The notes: generated by a model from the sequence alone, not told the origin. 64,000 nt of DNA from Lachnoclostridium sp. An181 (GCF_002160325.1 NZ_NFKJ01000014.1:1-64000); one strand, 5' to 3'. Shown: positions 8,481 through 17,747, numbered from the stretch's first letter. Numbers and translations: made by a program.

Positions 8481-8504
8481 AGGAGAATCCATTCCGATTC
8501 TCCT
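8481..8504 (-). terminator. Intrinsic terminator
   Basis: AGGAGAATC and GATTCTCCT form a 9-bp stem around a six-base loop. On the minus strand it is followed by TCTTTTATAT. It ends the transcript of the gene at 8552-9181 before the glucosidase promoter. Confidence 0.75.
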
Positions 8505-8551
8505 CATTTATATGCCTATTTCCTGTTCTTTTCAGCCTTCTCTCCTGCAGA

Positions 8552-9181
8552 TCACAGCTGAGCGCCAGCCTCTTCTGGCACCACAATTTCCAGAAAAGAT
8601 CCAAGGCTCTCCATATCCTTTAACAGCATATCAACCTTTTTTACATTTTCCATGTTGACATGTAAATAACATTCCAACAATGGCTCGCACTTCTTTAATT
8701 CCTTTTCATCCCTTACCATACCGCAGAACTCCTGATATGACATGATCTTTTTTTCCTGCTCATCATATACCAGATCACCAATACTATTCTGCATCATATA
8801 ATGGATCTTAAAATATTTCATATAATCTTTCATAATATTATTGAGCAGATCCAGCATCTTTGTATCGTCTTTCACTGTCAATTTCAAAAACGGAGAGCTC
8901 TCCCTTACCCGTTTCATCATGGCAAACAAAACTGCTGTATAATAGTACGCACTAAGAAGATGATTGCTCTCCTCGTCAAACCATGCATCTTCCCTCCTCA
9001 AGATCTCATCTGCCGTACGGATATCAAACAGGCTCTCCTCCTTAAGCTCTTTTATCTTTTCAGAAATCCAGCCTATCCTGCCCTGGCTCTCTTTTAAATA
9101 TCTTTTCAGCAAGTTTAAAACCTCTTTTTCAGCCTGCTGTTTTTCCTTCTTTTTTTTAAAAAACTTAAACTCAATCCCCAT
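8552..9181 (-). CDS. Hypothetical cytoplasmic protein, helical
   Basis: The product is about 209 aa and starts MGIEFKFFKKKKEKQQ. An in-frame ATG lies 36 bases further upstream, but GAGAGGG at about 9190 favours the start at 9181. There is no signal peptide or membrane segment. The protein is charged and mostly alpha-helical, with Lys/Glu-rich N-terminal helices that may form a coiled coil, then a hydrophobic patch (LLSAYYYTAVLFAMMKR) suggesting a buried helix. It is monocistronic, with its own promoter and terminator. No family is recognised. Confidence 0.75.
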   Translation of the reverse strand: MGIEFKFFKKKKEKQQAEKEVLNLLKRYLKESQGRIGWISEKIKELKEESLFDIRTADEILRREDAWFDEESNHLLSAYYYTAVLFAMMKRVRESSPFLKLTVKDDTKMLDLLNNIMKDYMKYFKIHYMMQNSIGDLVYDEQEKKIMSYQEFCGMVRDEKELKKCEPLLECYLHVNMENVKKVDMLLKDMESLGSFLEIVVPEEAGAQL

Positions 9182-9246
9182 ATGTAGACCCTCTCTGTAT
9201 AACATCAAATTAATCAAGCTAATATACTATCACTATTTCTCTGTAT

Positions 9247-9274
9247 ATTATAACACGAAGTAATATTTATACAA
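9247..9274 (-). promoter_or_regulatory. Sigma-A promoter of the gene at 8552-9181
   Basis: TTGTAT (9269-9274), 16 bases, TATAAT (9247-9252) on the minus strand. The start of transcription near 9240 lies about 60 bases before the chosen ATG. Confidence 0.7.
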
Positions 9275-9390
9275 TATGGCTCATTCTACTTGGAGAGATT
9301 TTTCTCAAAACATAAAAATTAAACACTGCCCCTTCACCAAAGCAGCTTTCCCGTTTTCAAAAGATTGTCTGTGATTCCAAGTCTTTCTAT

Positions 9391-10560
9391 TTACTCTTTT
9401 ACCATAACTGCATTGCCGCCCTCTTTTTGTATTTCTTTCTCTGTAAAATATTGCCATACCATTCCATCCTCATTCTCCGGAGCATAGCAGAAATATCCTC
9501 CCTTCACCGGATATGCAACCCAATATTCCTTCTGTGCGACTACGGCCTCCATTTCAAACTCTTTCATGTTATAGATTTCTCCCAAGCCCTTTTCATTTTG
9601 GACAACGATATGCTCGGCATCCAAAATAGTATACATATATTTTGCAGTAATATCTCCTTTTTTGAGAATCGTTTCTTCCCCTGTTTTTCTGTCCTTTCGG
9701 CACAGATTTTTTGTCTCCATATATCCGGTTCCGAGAAAGTCATTGTAGTAAATTCCAATATCATCTGTAGCAGCACTGACAAACCCACTCTTCAATTCAA
9801 AAACCTGCTCTTTTCCCCCATTTTTTGCATCTGCTCTGCAAACCCTGGTGTTCATCTTTTTTTCCTGCTCTTTCCACTCTTCCTCCGTGGCTGTCTCAGG
9901 CTGAAAATCTTTGTCATACGCATTTTGCGCCTGATAATATGTAATGTTATTTTTTGCGCTCAATATTTCCAATGTTTCTTTTGAGGCATCCACGGTCTCA
10001 AGTACTGTCTGCTTTTTCGCCGCAGTATCCAACACGTGGAGTTCTTCTCTTTCCTTATAAGCCCCCTCTTCATCCGTGTAAGCAATTCGTACCACTGTAT
10101 ATACGTAGTTTCCTGTCACAATATATCCTGAAAAAGAAATGGATGTCTCATCTCCCATTTCTTTCCTCAATGTTTTCCCCATGTCCCATATTTTTTCTTC
10201 GGACGTATTGTCAAGCTTTTTTCTGGTAAGCTCTCCTTCCAAAGAAAGATAATAAAGGCTGTCATTTGCCGCATCCGGCATACCGAATGTTTCTATATAT
10301 GCAGGACAGCTTTTCCCTTCATGAGAACATCCTTTTTTGTTGCAGAGTACGGTTGCCTTTTGGGAAGAGGTATCAAAATAACACAAAATGTCATTCTTAT
10401 TTTTATAATATACACCATCTTCATATGGCTCTATCCCTGATACAGATCGAATGTTTGTCCTCCATTCCTTGTCTTCATATACATGATCCTTTTTATCTGC
10501 ACAGCCACAAAAGAGTATACTGACTGCCAGAAATACGCTTATAAAATTTATCTTTCTCAT
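9391..10560 (-). CDS. Lipoprotein, beta-propeller-like, with a CCHC motif
   Basis: This 389-aa lipoprotein has lipobox LFCGC (Cys20). It is built of repeating beta-strand units of the kind in which a value is displayed (IEPYEDGVYYKNKN..LCYFDT, DSLYYLSLEGELTRK), consistent with a propeller of the DUF5050 kind. CNKKGCSHEGKSC at about 77-89 places three Cys and one His in a C-x4-C-x-H-x4-C pattern, a possible metal site. It is the last gene of the cassette running from 15107 downward and follows the permease by 11 bases. Its C-terminus has a decayed paralog at 15133-15195. Function unknown; a sensor or accessory lipoprotein of the ABC system is a guess. Confidence 0.75.
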   Translation of the reverse strand: MRKINFISVFLAVSILFCGCADKKDHVYEDKEWRTNIRSVSGIEPYEDGVYYKNKNDILCYFDTSSQKATVLCNKKGCSHEGKSCPAYIETFGMPDAANDSLYYLSLEGELTRKKLDNTSEEKIWDMGKTLRKEMGDETSISFSGYIVTGNYVYTVVRIAYTDEEGAYKEREELHVLDTAAKKQTVLETVDASKETLEILSAKNNITYYQAQNAYDKDFQPETATEEEWKEQEKKMNTRVCRADAKNGGKEQVFELKSGFVSAATDDIGIYYNDFLGTGYMETKNLCRKDRKTGEETILKKGDITAKYMYTILDAEHIVVQNEKGLGEIYNMKEFEMEAVVAQKEYWVAYPVKGGYFCYAPENEDGMVWQYFTEKEIQKEGGNAVMVKE

Positions 10561-10571
10561 AACTTTTCACC

Positions 10572-12737
10572 TCAATTTCTTTTTGTTTTTTCACGCAAAG
10601 CTATCACCAAAAGCATGGCTCCTGCCACAATGTACAGCCACACTTTGTTTCCTGACTGCAAAATCGCATTGCCGTCCAAAAAGGCATTCATGGACCCCAT
10701 CTTCACGAACGGAATCGCAAGCACTTCCATCACTGCAGGGACAGCGAACACAAACAGGGAAATCCCCATTGCCATGACATTGCTTTTACATTTTTCTGAA
10801 ATTTTCAAAATACAAAGGCAGGTCAAAATTCCCCCGGCTATTCTCAGCAAAAATAACATGGCCAGGTACATCCATATTTTTATTCCTTCATTCCAGCTTT
10901 CAAATTCCAAAAGCCAGTTTAATGGCGATCCAAGATGGGATATCCCATACTGTTTTGCTATCCATACAACGTCAAATCCCCACGCAAGGAAAGCTCCTGC
11001 AAACGCATATCCCACTGCGATCCACTGTTTCTTTCGTTTTACAAAACTCCATCCTTTTTTCGTCGGTCGAATCAACTGTACCATACCGCCGGAATTTTCC
11101 ATGGACAGATACATACCACACCCAAATACAAGCGTCATCGCATACAAAAGTACATGCATAGCATCCCTGCTTTTATTGGAAATGCCAAACAATTTTTCAT
11201 ATCCGCTCTGCAGGATAAACTGCGTTTCTTCACCTGCATCCTTCTTTTCTTTCAGGCTTTCATAGAGAGGAAGGATTTTATTTTCAAACACCATGCGCTC
11301 TTGTGCTGAAATCTCCTGATCCTGATTCATGCGCGCCTGCTCATTTTCCATAAACCTTTGCTGCTTTTCTCCAAATTCTCCTTCCAACTGCCTGATATAG
11401 ATGGTTTCCAGTATTTCCTCCGAAGAAGGTCTGTAATCTACCGGATATAACCACAGTTGCAGCAGCGCGAACAGCACTAAGAGGCCCCCTCCTCTTTGCA
11501 GGACAAACAATTTGTACACTTCCTGCCCCCACACACTTGCACAGTAAGGACGTTTTTTTTCTCTTACCTTCTTTTCCAAAATCTTCTTTTCGCTTTTTTC
11601 CGTTTTTCTAAACAGCACCATACCTGTCATAAGAAACACAACAGCCAACGCCATTGCTGCAAAAATCATGATCACCGGATTTACCGGATTGCCAAATACA
11701 TTTATGTATGCCTCTTCTAAAAACAAAGGCGCTGCCTTTAAAACTGCCACCGGATTCATGTAGTGCGGCACTCCAAAACACGTTTCCGGGGAACTTCCAT
11801 AAAAGGAAATCATACCAATCGCGCCCAAGGCCAGACTAATCCCAAAGGAAGAAACCGTTTTTTTCGTCCAGATAGTGCAAAGCAGAGCAAACTGCGCGAT
11901 CATACAAAGAGCTGCCGAACGCACTGCCCAAATGAAGACCAAATACAACCATACCGGAATCCGAAAACTGACCGCCTCATATCCTGCCAACGACTGCAAG
12001 GGCCTTGTCAGATCTCCAAGCCCATACAGCCATCCGCCTGCTGCCAGATTTTCCAGAAGAAACAACGCACACAATCCCATTCCCAAAATCCAGACCGCTA
12101 TGCTCTTCCTTAAAAAGAATTTCCCTCTTCCATTTTTCGTACACCGCAACACCGGAAGAATCCCATCCTCCTGTTCTTTCATAATGGAAGAAACAGCCAA
12201 AAACAGCACCAGGCATGCAGCCAGCAAATTGCTGGCAGAAAAATCCACCATGGAAATCCCTTCTGACGGCCCATAAGTCACCGGTACCTGATGCAGTTTT
12301 TCATAGGATGCGAGCAATTTTTCATCTGTTTACTTTTCAAATGTTCCTGTGTCTGCAAAAATAGAGATCTCATATTTCCGTCGTATATCGCTCTCCAGTT
12401 CATGCAGGTATTTTTCATAGTATGCTATCTTTTCAGCATCCTTTGCAAGTTCCATGCTCATGCGCTGTGTTTCAAAGTCTGCAATTGTCATCTGATCTGC
12501 TTGCTTTTCCCCCATCTCTTTTAAATACACCGCTTTTCCAATGGAGTTTTTGCCTTCCACTTCCGAAAACAGCCTGCGGTATCCTGATGGTTCATACTGA
12601 TTTCCGTACATCCCATTGACAGCTAGGATTAACAGGACAAGAAAATTTGCAGCCAGAACGCAAAGGATCAGCAAAAGATTTCTTCTGGAGCAAAGCTTTT
12701 TCAGTTCATCATACATACCTGCTCCCCTCTTCCTCAA
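10572..12737 (-). pseudogene. ABC-2 type permease gene split by one in-frame TAA
   Basis: Two open stretches, 12330-12737 (135 codons) and 10572-12329, are in the same frame and separated only by TAA at 12330-12332. Upstream is an N-terminal membrane helix (NLLLILCVLAANFLVLLILA) and an extracytoplasmic charged region. Directly after the stop comes TDEKLLASYEKLHQVPVTYG, followed by roughly ten more membrane segments. Together they form one permease of about 720 residues with a long external loop. A TTG at 12315-12317 could restart translation, but without a good ribosome-binding site. The ATPase gene overlaps the 5' end. It is either a recent nonsense mutation or a protein made in two pieces. 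Confidence 0.7.
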
Positions 12738-13593
12738 AAATCGTCAAATACAGATCCTCCAGATTCGCGCCTGCCAGCTCCCACTTTCCTTCTGGCTCCT
12801 CATTCGCAATGATACGCACCCGGATATTCTCCTGCTCGTCCTTTCGGATATTGCTGACAAGGTGATGTTTTTGAAACGTTTCCAGTCCACTTTCCTCTAC
12901 TACGACTTCATAAACTTTTCCATTCAGTCTTTTCAGCCATTGGCCCGGAGATTCCATCCCCAAAATCTCACCTTTTTTCAACATCACAATCTCTTTTGCA
13001 ATAAATTCAATATCGGACACCACATGAGTTGCAATGAGGACAATCTTTTCCATTGCAATCTTGGAGATCAGATTCCTGATGCGAATCCTTTCTTTTGGAT
13101 CCAGACCTGCCGTTGGCTCATCCAAGATCAAAATCTTTGGATTGCCCAGGATTGCCTGGGCAATCAAAACACGCTGTTTCATTCCTCCGGAGAAACCGCC
13201 AAGTTTTTTGCCTGCTGACTGCTCTAAGTTGACCAATTTTAGTACTCTCTCAACTTCTCCTTTGATCTCCTTTTTTTCTATTCCTTTTAAAGCTGCCATA
13301 TAGGTCAGGAACCGCCCTGCTGTGAAAGATTCATACATTCCCTGCTGCTGTGGCATGTATCCAAGTGTCTCCCGGTATGTTTCTTTCAGTCTGCGGATAT
13401 CTTCCCCACAGTAAAGGATCCTGCCTTCATCCGGCAAAAGCGTATCTGTGATCAATTTCATCATCGTACTTTTACCTGCTCCGTTCGGCCCGAGCAAGCC
13501 ATAGATTCCTGGTGTGAACCGAAGGTTCACCTCACGGAGCGCAGTAAAATTTCCATATCGTTTTGTCAGATTTTCCAAACATAACTCCATCAT
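12709..13593 (-). CDS. ABC transporter ATP-binding protein
   Basis: This ATPase of about 294 aa powers the adjacent permease. It has Walker A GPNGAGKST (near residue 38), Q-loop MPQQQG, signature SGGMKQR, Walker B ILILDEPTAGLD and switch His in ATHVV. The C-terminal extension of about 80 residues is typical of CcmA/BcrA-type exporters of drugs or peptides. The start at MMELCLENL is chosen because the upstream in-frame codons lie inside the preceding gene and do not match the family. It overlaps the lipoprotein gene upstream and the permease gene downstream, so translation is probably coupled. Confidence 0.9.
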   Translation of the reverse strand: MMELCLENLTKRYGNFTALREVNLRFTPGIYGLLGPNGAGKSTMMKLITDTLLPDEGRILYCGEDIRRLKETYRETLGYMPQQQGMYESFTAGRFLTYMAALKGIEKKEIKGEVERVLKLVNLEQSAGKKLGGFSGGMKQRVLIAQAILGNPKILILDEPTAGLDPKERIRIRNLISKIAMEKIVLIATHVVSDIEFIAKEIVMLKKGEILGMESPGQWLKRLNGKVYEVVVEESGLETFQKHHLVSNIRKDEQENIRVRIIANEEPEGKWELAGANLEDLYLTIFEEEGSRYV

Positions 13594-15107
13594 TCCCCAG
13601 CCACTTCCTGTTCTTTTAACTCTTTGATCTGTTCCAGCACGTTGCTCATTCCTGCTTTTTCCAATTTTTGATTCCATGCATCTAATCCCTTTTTTATGCT
13701 CTCCGACGTAACCTCGCCGTTTTCCGAGAAATAACGCATCAACGGATTCGCTGTGGCCTGGTCTGTTTCCTTACAGTAATCAAGAAATACTTTGCGGACA
13801 GCCTGTACTTCCGGGGTATTGATCTGCTTTACCTGATGAGCGATCTCAAAAGTTGGCGCTGTCTTTATGATCTCCTTATATCTTTCCTCCTCTTCCTCAT
13901 CATATCCGGTCTCAAATACAAGAGAAACTGTCTGATCTGGAGAAACCTCTTTTAACGCCTTATGCAAAGTTTCATCCGTGATCATATCAGCCAGCACTTC
14001 AAATGCAAGATCCTTATTTTCACTTTTAGAACTGATCCCAGTGAATGGATCCAACGGAATTCCTTGTTGTTTTGTAATATGCAACGCATATTCCTGTGGG
14101 CGCACTGACAAATACACTTTTCCGCTGATCTCCGACTCGTCAACCCCAAAATAATTCCCCGCCATTTGCACAAGCGGTTGTTCTGATGTATCCGTATTCA
14201 CATATCCTTTTTCTATGTATCTGTTCCATGCATTCAGCACACTTTCCATATAATCTGCAGAGAGGATATTGCTCGTATCCAAATCTGTTCCGCTGGATAT
14301 GGCCGCCCCTATTCCCGCATCATTTACCTGATAAATTCCATAATTATTCTGGATTTCTTCAAGGAACTGTGGAATATCATAGATATTTCCATTGACTCCG
14401 CTCCCTCTCTTTTCATCGCTGAACGTCAAAAAAGGCGTTTCCCCTAATTGCTCATATATTTTTTGAAAAATTTCATCACACTTAGTAAAGTCCGGAAACT
14501 CATCGCTTTCCTTCCATCCCATTTTTTCAAACAAACCCTTTTCTATCAGCAATGATGATCCAATGGCCGGGGTGAGAGCTGTCGGCAAAAGCATTTGCCT
14601 TTCATTCCATTTTCCTGACTCCAATGTCATTTCTGAAAGCATTTTTTGTTTTATGCGTTGTCCGTCATCCGTCTCCATAAAATCGTCCAGAGGTGCAAAC
14701 AGCCCTTCTTTCATATAGTCAATCAACGTAGGATACATTTGAACACTGTAATCTTCCGGAAGAATAACCTGATTTTCCATTGTAATGATATCGCATTTCT
14801 GCATAGTTTGTTCCTGCTCTTCAGTGAAAGTTCCATTATTTCCCGGAACCACTTCAAATTCCACCTGATACTCTTTTTTATTTTTTTTCAAAGTATCATT
14901 AAAGTTTTCTTCAATTTCTTTTGTAATAACCCCTTCCTCTGTAAATCCTTCTACGTTCAATCCCGCAATACACCATTTGATCGTGTGCTCCTGTTTTGTT
15001 GTTTCAGGTTTTGAGTCATTGTTTTGGCTGCTGCATCCCATGCCCAAGACCAATGCCATCAGGCAAAGACCTCCACATAATTTCCTTCTTTTTTTACGGT
15101 TACTCAT
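13590..15107 (-). CDS. Lipoprotein resembling an extracellular solute-binding protein
   Basis: The 505-aa product has a lipoprotein signal (lipobox VLGMGC, Cys25). The body looks like a family 1 binding protein (IITMENQVILPEDY, PLDDFMETDDGQRIK, LLPTALTPAIGSSLLIEKGLFEKMGWKESD). It is unusual for such a protein to sit first in a cassette with an exporter-type ATPase, so it may be a sensor or accessory protein rather than an import receptor. GGAGAGGAGGAG precedes the ATG. A fragment matching its FETGYDEEE segment survives upstream at 15204-15257, evidence of a lost duplicate. Confidence 0.82.
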   Translation of the reverse strand: MSNRKKRRKLCGGLCLMALVLGMGCSSQNNDSKPETTKQEHTIKWCIAGLNVEGFTEEGVITKEIEENFNDTLKKNKKEYQVEFEVVPGNNGTFTEEQEQTMQKCDIITMENQVILPEDYSVQMYPTLIDYMKEGLFAPLDDFMETDDGQRIKQKMLSEMTLESGKWNERQMLLPTALTPAIGSSLLIEKGLFEKMGWKESDEFPDFTKCDEIFQKIYEQLGETPFLTFSDEKRGSGVNGNIYDIPQFLEEIQNNYGIYQVNDAGIGAAISSGTDLDTSNILSADYMESVLNAWNRYIEKGYVNTDTSEQPLVQMAGNYFGVDESEISGKVYLSVRPQEYALHITKQQGIPLDPFTGISSKSENKDLAFEVLADMITDETLHKALKEVSPDQTVSLVFETGYDEEEEERYKEIIKTAPTFEIAHQVKQINTPEVQAVRKVFLDYCKETDQATANPLMRYFSENGEVTSESIKKGLDAWNQKLEKAGMSNVLEQIKELKEQEVAGE

Positions 15108-15132
15108 GTTCTCTCCTCCTCTCCGGTTTTGT

Positions 15133-15257
15133 TTAGTCCTTTACAATAACCGCCTTCCCATCCTCTTTTTGTGCCTCTTCATTTGTATACAAAAATTACT
15201 TATCTTTTTTTCTTGTACTTCCTCCTCATCATAACCTGTTTCAAATTTAAATTTCTC
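15133..15257 (-). pseudogene. Debris of a duplicated lipoprotein cassette
   Basis: On the minus strand, 15204-15257 encodes KFKFETGYDEEEVQEKK, matching VFETGYDEEEEERYKE of the intact gene at 13590-15107. Then 15133-15195 encodes YTNEEAQKEDGKAVIVKD plus stop, matching the last residues FTEKEIQKEGGNAVMVKE of the gene at 9391-10560. The fragments lie in the same order as the intact genes but in different frames, with nothing of the ATPase or permease between. This is what remains of a tandem copy after a large internal deletion. Confidence 0.65.
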
Positions 15258-15431
15258 ATTTTTAATTATCTGTATTTTTATTTTGTTTTGATATTTTTTT
15301 GTATTTTTCAACCTTAATATAACATAATTTTTAATTATTTCCACTATTTGGATGTGGAGCGATGATATTTCTTTTATAGATACGAAAAACGGTATTACTT
15401 CAAAAATAACATTAAAGTAATACCGCTAAAT

Positions 15432-15869
15432 CTATTTACTATATTTTAGTTCTTTTATTACATTTAGCCCCAAGTCTAATACAGAAATTTTCGTAGATTC
15501 TCCTTCCTGCATCATCAATACCTCTTTTTCAATCGGATACAAAAATATCTGGCCTTGAAGTCCGCTTTTTCGCACCTCTCCTTTCTTTCTATTTTTAATA
15601 CTGACAAAGGTCAGATAGAGACATGACCAAAATACCTTTTCGCTTGTTTTCCCCCGAAATACCATAGTTCCAACAAATATAAAAACAATGACTGTTGCCA
15701 TAAAAGCAATCGATGTATCGATTTTTAAAAGGCTAAAGCCTGTCTGCATACACACTATTCCCAATGCTCCGCAAAAAACACGCCCTACCCTGCTGATTCC
15801 AAAAACATTCCACAAAAAAACGAAAAAAAGAAATGCCTCTATACAATTTGCTAATATATTTAAAAACAT
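15432..15869 (-). CDS. Truncated AgrC-like membrane protein, possibly chimeric
   Basis: The start at MFLNILANC is supported by GAGGAGAAATT directly upstream. The roughly 145-aa product has about three closely spaced membrane helices in its first 95 residues, resembling the sensor half of AgrC/GHKL-type histidine kinases. No kinase domain follows. After SIKNRKKGE the sequence changes to a 50-residue soluble tail that I cannot place. It may be an eroded sensor gene joined to foreign sequence, in keeping with the decay next to it, or a genuine small membrane protein. Confidence 0.5.
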   Translation of the reverse strand: MFLNILANCIEAFLFFVFLWNVFGISRVGRVFCGALGIVCMQTGFSLLKIDTSIAFMATVIVFIFVGTMVFRGKTSEKVFWSCLYLTFVSIKNRKKGEVRKSGLQGQIFLYPIEKEVLMMQEGESTKISVLDLGLNVIKELKYSK

Positions 15870-15932
15870 AATTTCTCCTCTAAATATATAACGCACTTAA
15901 ATTCAAAAACTTACTTCAAACGCATCAAAAAA

Positions 15933-15974
15933 CGCCATTATTTTGAAAATTTTTCTATTTCCAAAATAATGGCG
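15933..15974 (-). terminator. Intrinsic terminator after the LacI-family gene
   Basis: CGCCATTATTTTG and CAAAATAATGGCG form a perfect 13-bp stem around a 16-base loop. On the minus strand it is followed by TTTTTTG. It ends the HAD-LacI transcript 23 bases after the stop. Confidence 0.85.
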
Positions 15975-15996
15975 CTTTTCTCTGAAAGTCATTTTC

Positions 15997-17040
15997 CTAT
16001 TTCAGTTGTTTCACCGACTCCCTCTCCACAAGTGCAACCGGAAGTCTTACACATTTTTTCTCCATCTTCTTTTTCTGTATCTGATTCATCAACACCTCCA
16101 CCGCGAGCTGTCCTTTCCTTGCAACCCCTTGTTTCATGGTCGTCAACCTTGGAGTTACCAGTCTTGCCATATCAATATCGTCAAACCCGATGACAGAAAT
16201 ATCCTCCGGGATTTTCACCCCTTTGTGTCTGAGAAAATCCATGGCCTCAATGGCATAATAATCATAGCAGAAAGCAAGCGCTGTCATAGAGTTTAGGTTT
16301 CGGTAAATATGTTCAAACATTTCCTCCTTATTTCTCATCCTCTTATGTCCCCAGAAAAGCCATTCTTTCTGCGGCTCGATCCCTGCCTCTTTCATGGCTC
16401 TTAGGTATCCCTGATATCGGAAATATCCAACTCCCGAATCTTTTTTCCCTTCCTCATAGCTTTCATCCGCCACGTAACCAATCTTCGTATGCCCCTGTCC
16501 GATCAAATAACGAACCGCCCCATAGGCGCCTTCTTCATCTTTTGTGCCTACGTTAAAATACGGTTCTTTTTCCTCAAAATAGCAGTCCGTGTACACTGCC
16601 GGTACTTTGGTGATCTTGCCAAGTTTCCTGCACACTTTTGTCTCTATCCCAATGGTGATGATGCCGTCTACATTCCATTTTGAAATCAATTCTTCAATTT
16701 CTTCTGTATTTTCCGTTGCATATAGCATCATATAGTACCCTAATTTTTGAATTTCTTTTTCAATTGCTCCGAGGATTTCCGCTCCAAACGGGCTGTGAAG
16801 ATTCTCTTTTTGTGCGTCAGACAGCACATTGGATATTACGCCAATGATCCTGGACTGATTCTGCACGAGCATCCTTGCGCCCATATTCGGTACGTAATTC
16901 TTCTCTTCCATAATGCGGTTGATCTTCTCTATGGTCGCCTTGGAGACTTTTTTGGTATTTCCGTGAATGACATTGGAGACAGTCGTAAAGCTGACGCCTG
17001 CCTCCTTTGCAATATCTTTAATTGTTGTCATATTCCCCAT
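15997..17040 (-). CDS. LacI-family transcriptional regulator
   Basis: The 347-aa regulator has an N-terminal LacI helix-turn-helix (TIKDIAKEAGVSFTTVSNVI, about 5-25), a hinge helix (NMGARMLVQNQS), and a periplasmic-binding-like effector domain (IIGVISNV, DGIITIG, AIEAMDFLRHKGVKIPEDIS, FDDIDMARLVTPRLTT). It is the only LacI-type gene in the window and the best candidate to bind the paired operators at 8347 and 8403, about 7.6 kb away. Its start overlaps the HAD gene upstream by 23 bases and both share the promoter at 17748-17777. The effector is not deducible; an alpha-glucoside or glucose derivative would fit. Confidence 0.92.
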   Translation of the reverse strand: MGNMTTIKDIAKEAGVSFTTVSNVIHGNTKKVSKATIEKINRIMEEKNYVPNMGARMLVQNQSRIIGVISNVLSDAQKENLHSPFGAEILGAIEKEIQKLGYYMMLYATENTEEIEELISKWNVDGIITIGIETKVCRKLGKITKVPAVYTDCYFEEKEPYFNVGTKDEEGAYGAVRYLIGQGHTKIGYVADESYEEGKKDSGVGYFRYQGYLRAMKEAGIEPQKEWLFWGHKRMRNKEEMFEHIYRNLNSMTALAFCYDYYAIEAMDFLRHKGVKIPEDISVIGFDDIDMARLVTPRLTTMKQGVARKGQLAVEVLMNQIQKKKMEKKCVRLPVALVERESVKQLK

Positions 17041-17713
17041 CCTGCCTGTTTTTTTCTTCCACCACTGCCCGGACTTCTTTTAGAGAGTGGATCACCCTCC
17101 CCTCTGTCCATGTGCTCTTTGCACTTCTGTCCAAAAGCACAGGACAGATTCCCACAGCCTTTGCTCCAAACACATCCGATTCCACGGAATCTCCGATGTG
17201 CAGCACTTCGCATGCCTTGCATCCGCTCACTTCCAACGCCTTTTCAAAGATTTCCCTGTGAGGTTTATAGGCCCTTACCATATCCCCGGAAATAATTCCT
17301 GCCGGGTGAAGATCTTTTTCCCTCATACTCTCCTCTATATAGGCGCAGCCGTTGTTGCTGATGATATAGATTGGCAACGAACAGGTTTCAAAAAATTCTT
17401 TTGTATCCGCAAATGCCGGTGCATGCATCCAGAACTCCTGAAACAATCTGTGCAGCTGCTCAAAGTCATCTTTCAGTCCAAGCTCTTTTTCGCACTTTTC
17501 CAAAAGCCTGTCCACGATTTCATCTTCCGTAATATACGTTTCCTGATAGCTTTTCTGTTCATATTCTTTCAAATGTTTCCACCAGTAAGAAAGCACTTCT
17601 TTTGGATCTTTTACATTGCTGTTTTGACAGCAGCGTCTCACAATCTCTGTCATTTCTTTCCCGGTTTCTTCCATAATGGTTCCCGTATAATCGATAAATA
17701 TCGCTTTTATCAT
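17018..17713 (-). CDS. HAD-superfamily hydrolase
   Basis: The 231-aa protein has the HAD Rossmann core and a helical cap. Motif I is DYTGT: Asp8 is the nucleophile, but the second Asp of the usual DxDGT is Thr10, as in DKTGT of P-type ATPases. Motif II is YIISNN, motif III has Lys in AYKPHREIFEKAL, and motif IV is GDSVESDVFGAK. The cap position resembles small-molecule phosphatases such as YjjG or phosphoglycolate phosphatase. It is co-transcribed with the LacI regulator, so a sugar phosphate may be the substrate. The missing acid/base Asp could lower phosphatase activity. Confidence 0.88.
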   Translation of the reverse strand: MIKAIFIDYTGTIMEETGKEMTEIVRRCCQNSNVKDPKEVLSYWWKHLKEYEQKSYQETYITEDEIVDRLLEKCEKELGLKDDFEQLHRLFQEFWMHAPAFADTKEFFETCSLPIYIISNNGCAYIEESMREKDLHPAGIISGDMVRAYKPHREIFEKALEVSGCKACEVLHIGDSVESDVFGAKAVGICPVLLDRSAKSTWTEGRVIHSLKEVRAVVEEKNRQDGEYDNN

Positions 17714-17747
17714 ATATTACCCTTCTTTCAGAAATTGTTATACGGAT

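Noticed and set aside
10483-11265. Plus-strand open frame of 260 codons
   Set aside because: Lies across the 3' end of the permease gene and the 5' end of the propeller lipoprotein on the opposite strand, with no translation signal.
12330-12332. Recoding of the TAA as an amino acid
   Set aside because: Selenocysteine uses TGA and pyrrolysine uses TAG; no recoding of TAA is known in such bacteria, so nonsense mutation or restart is preferred.
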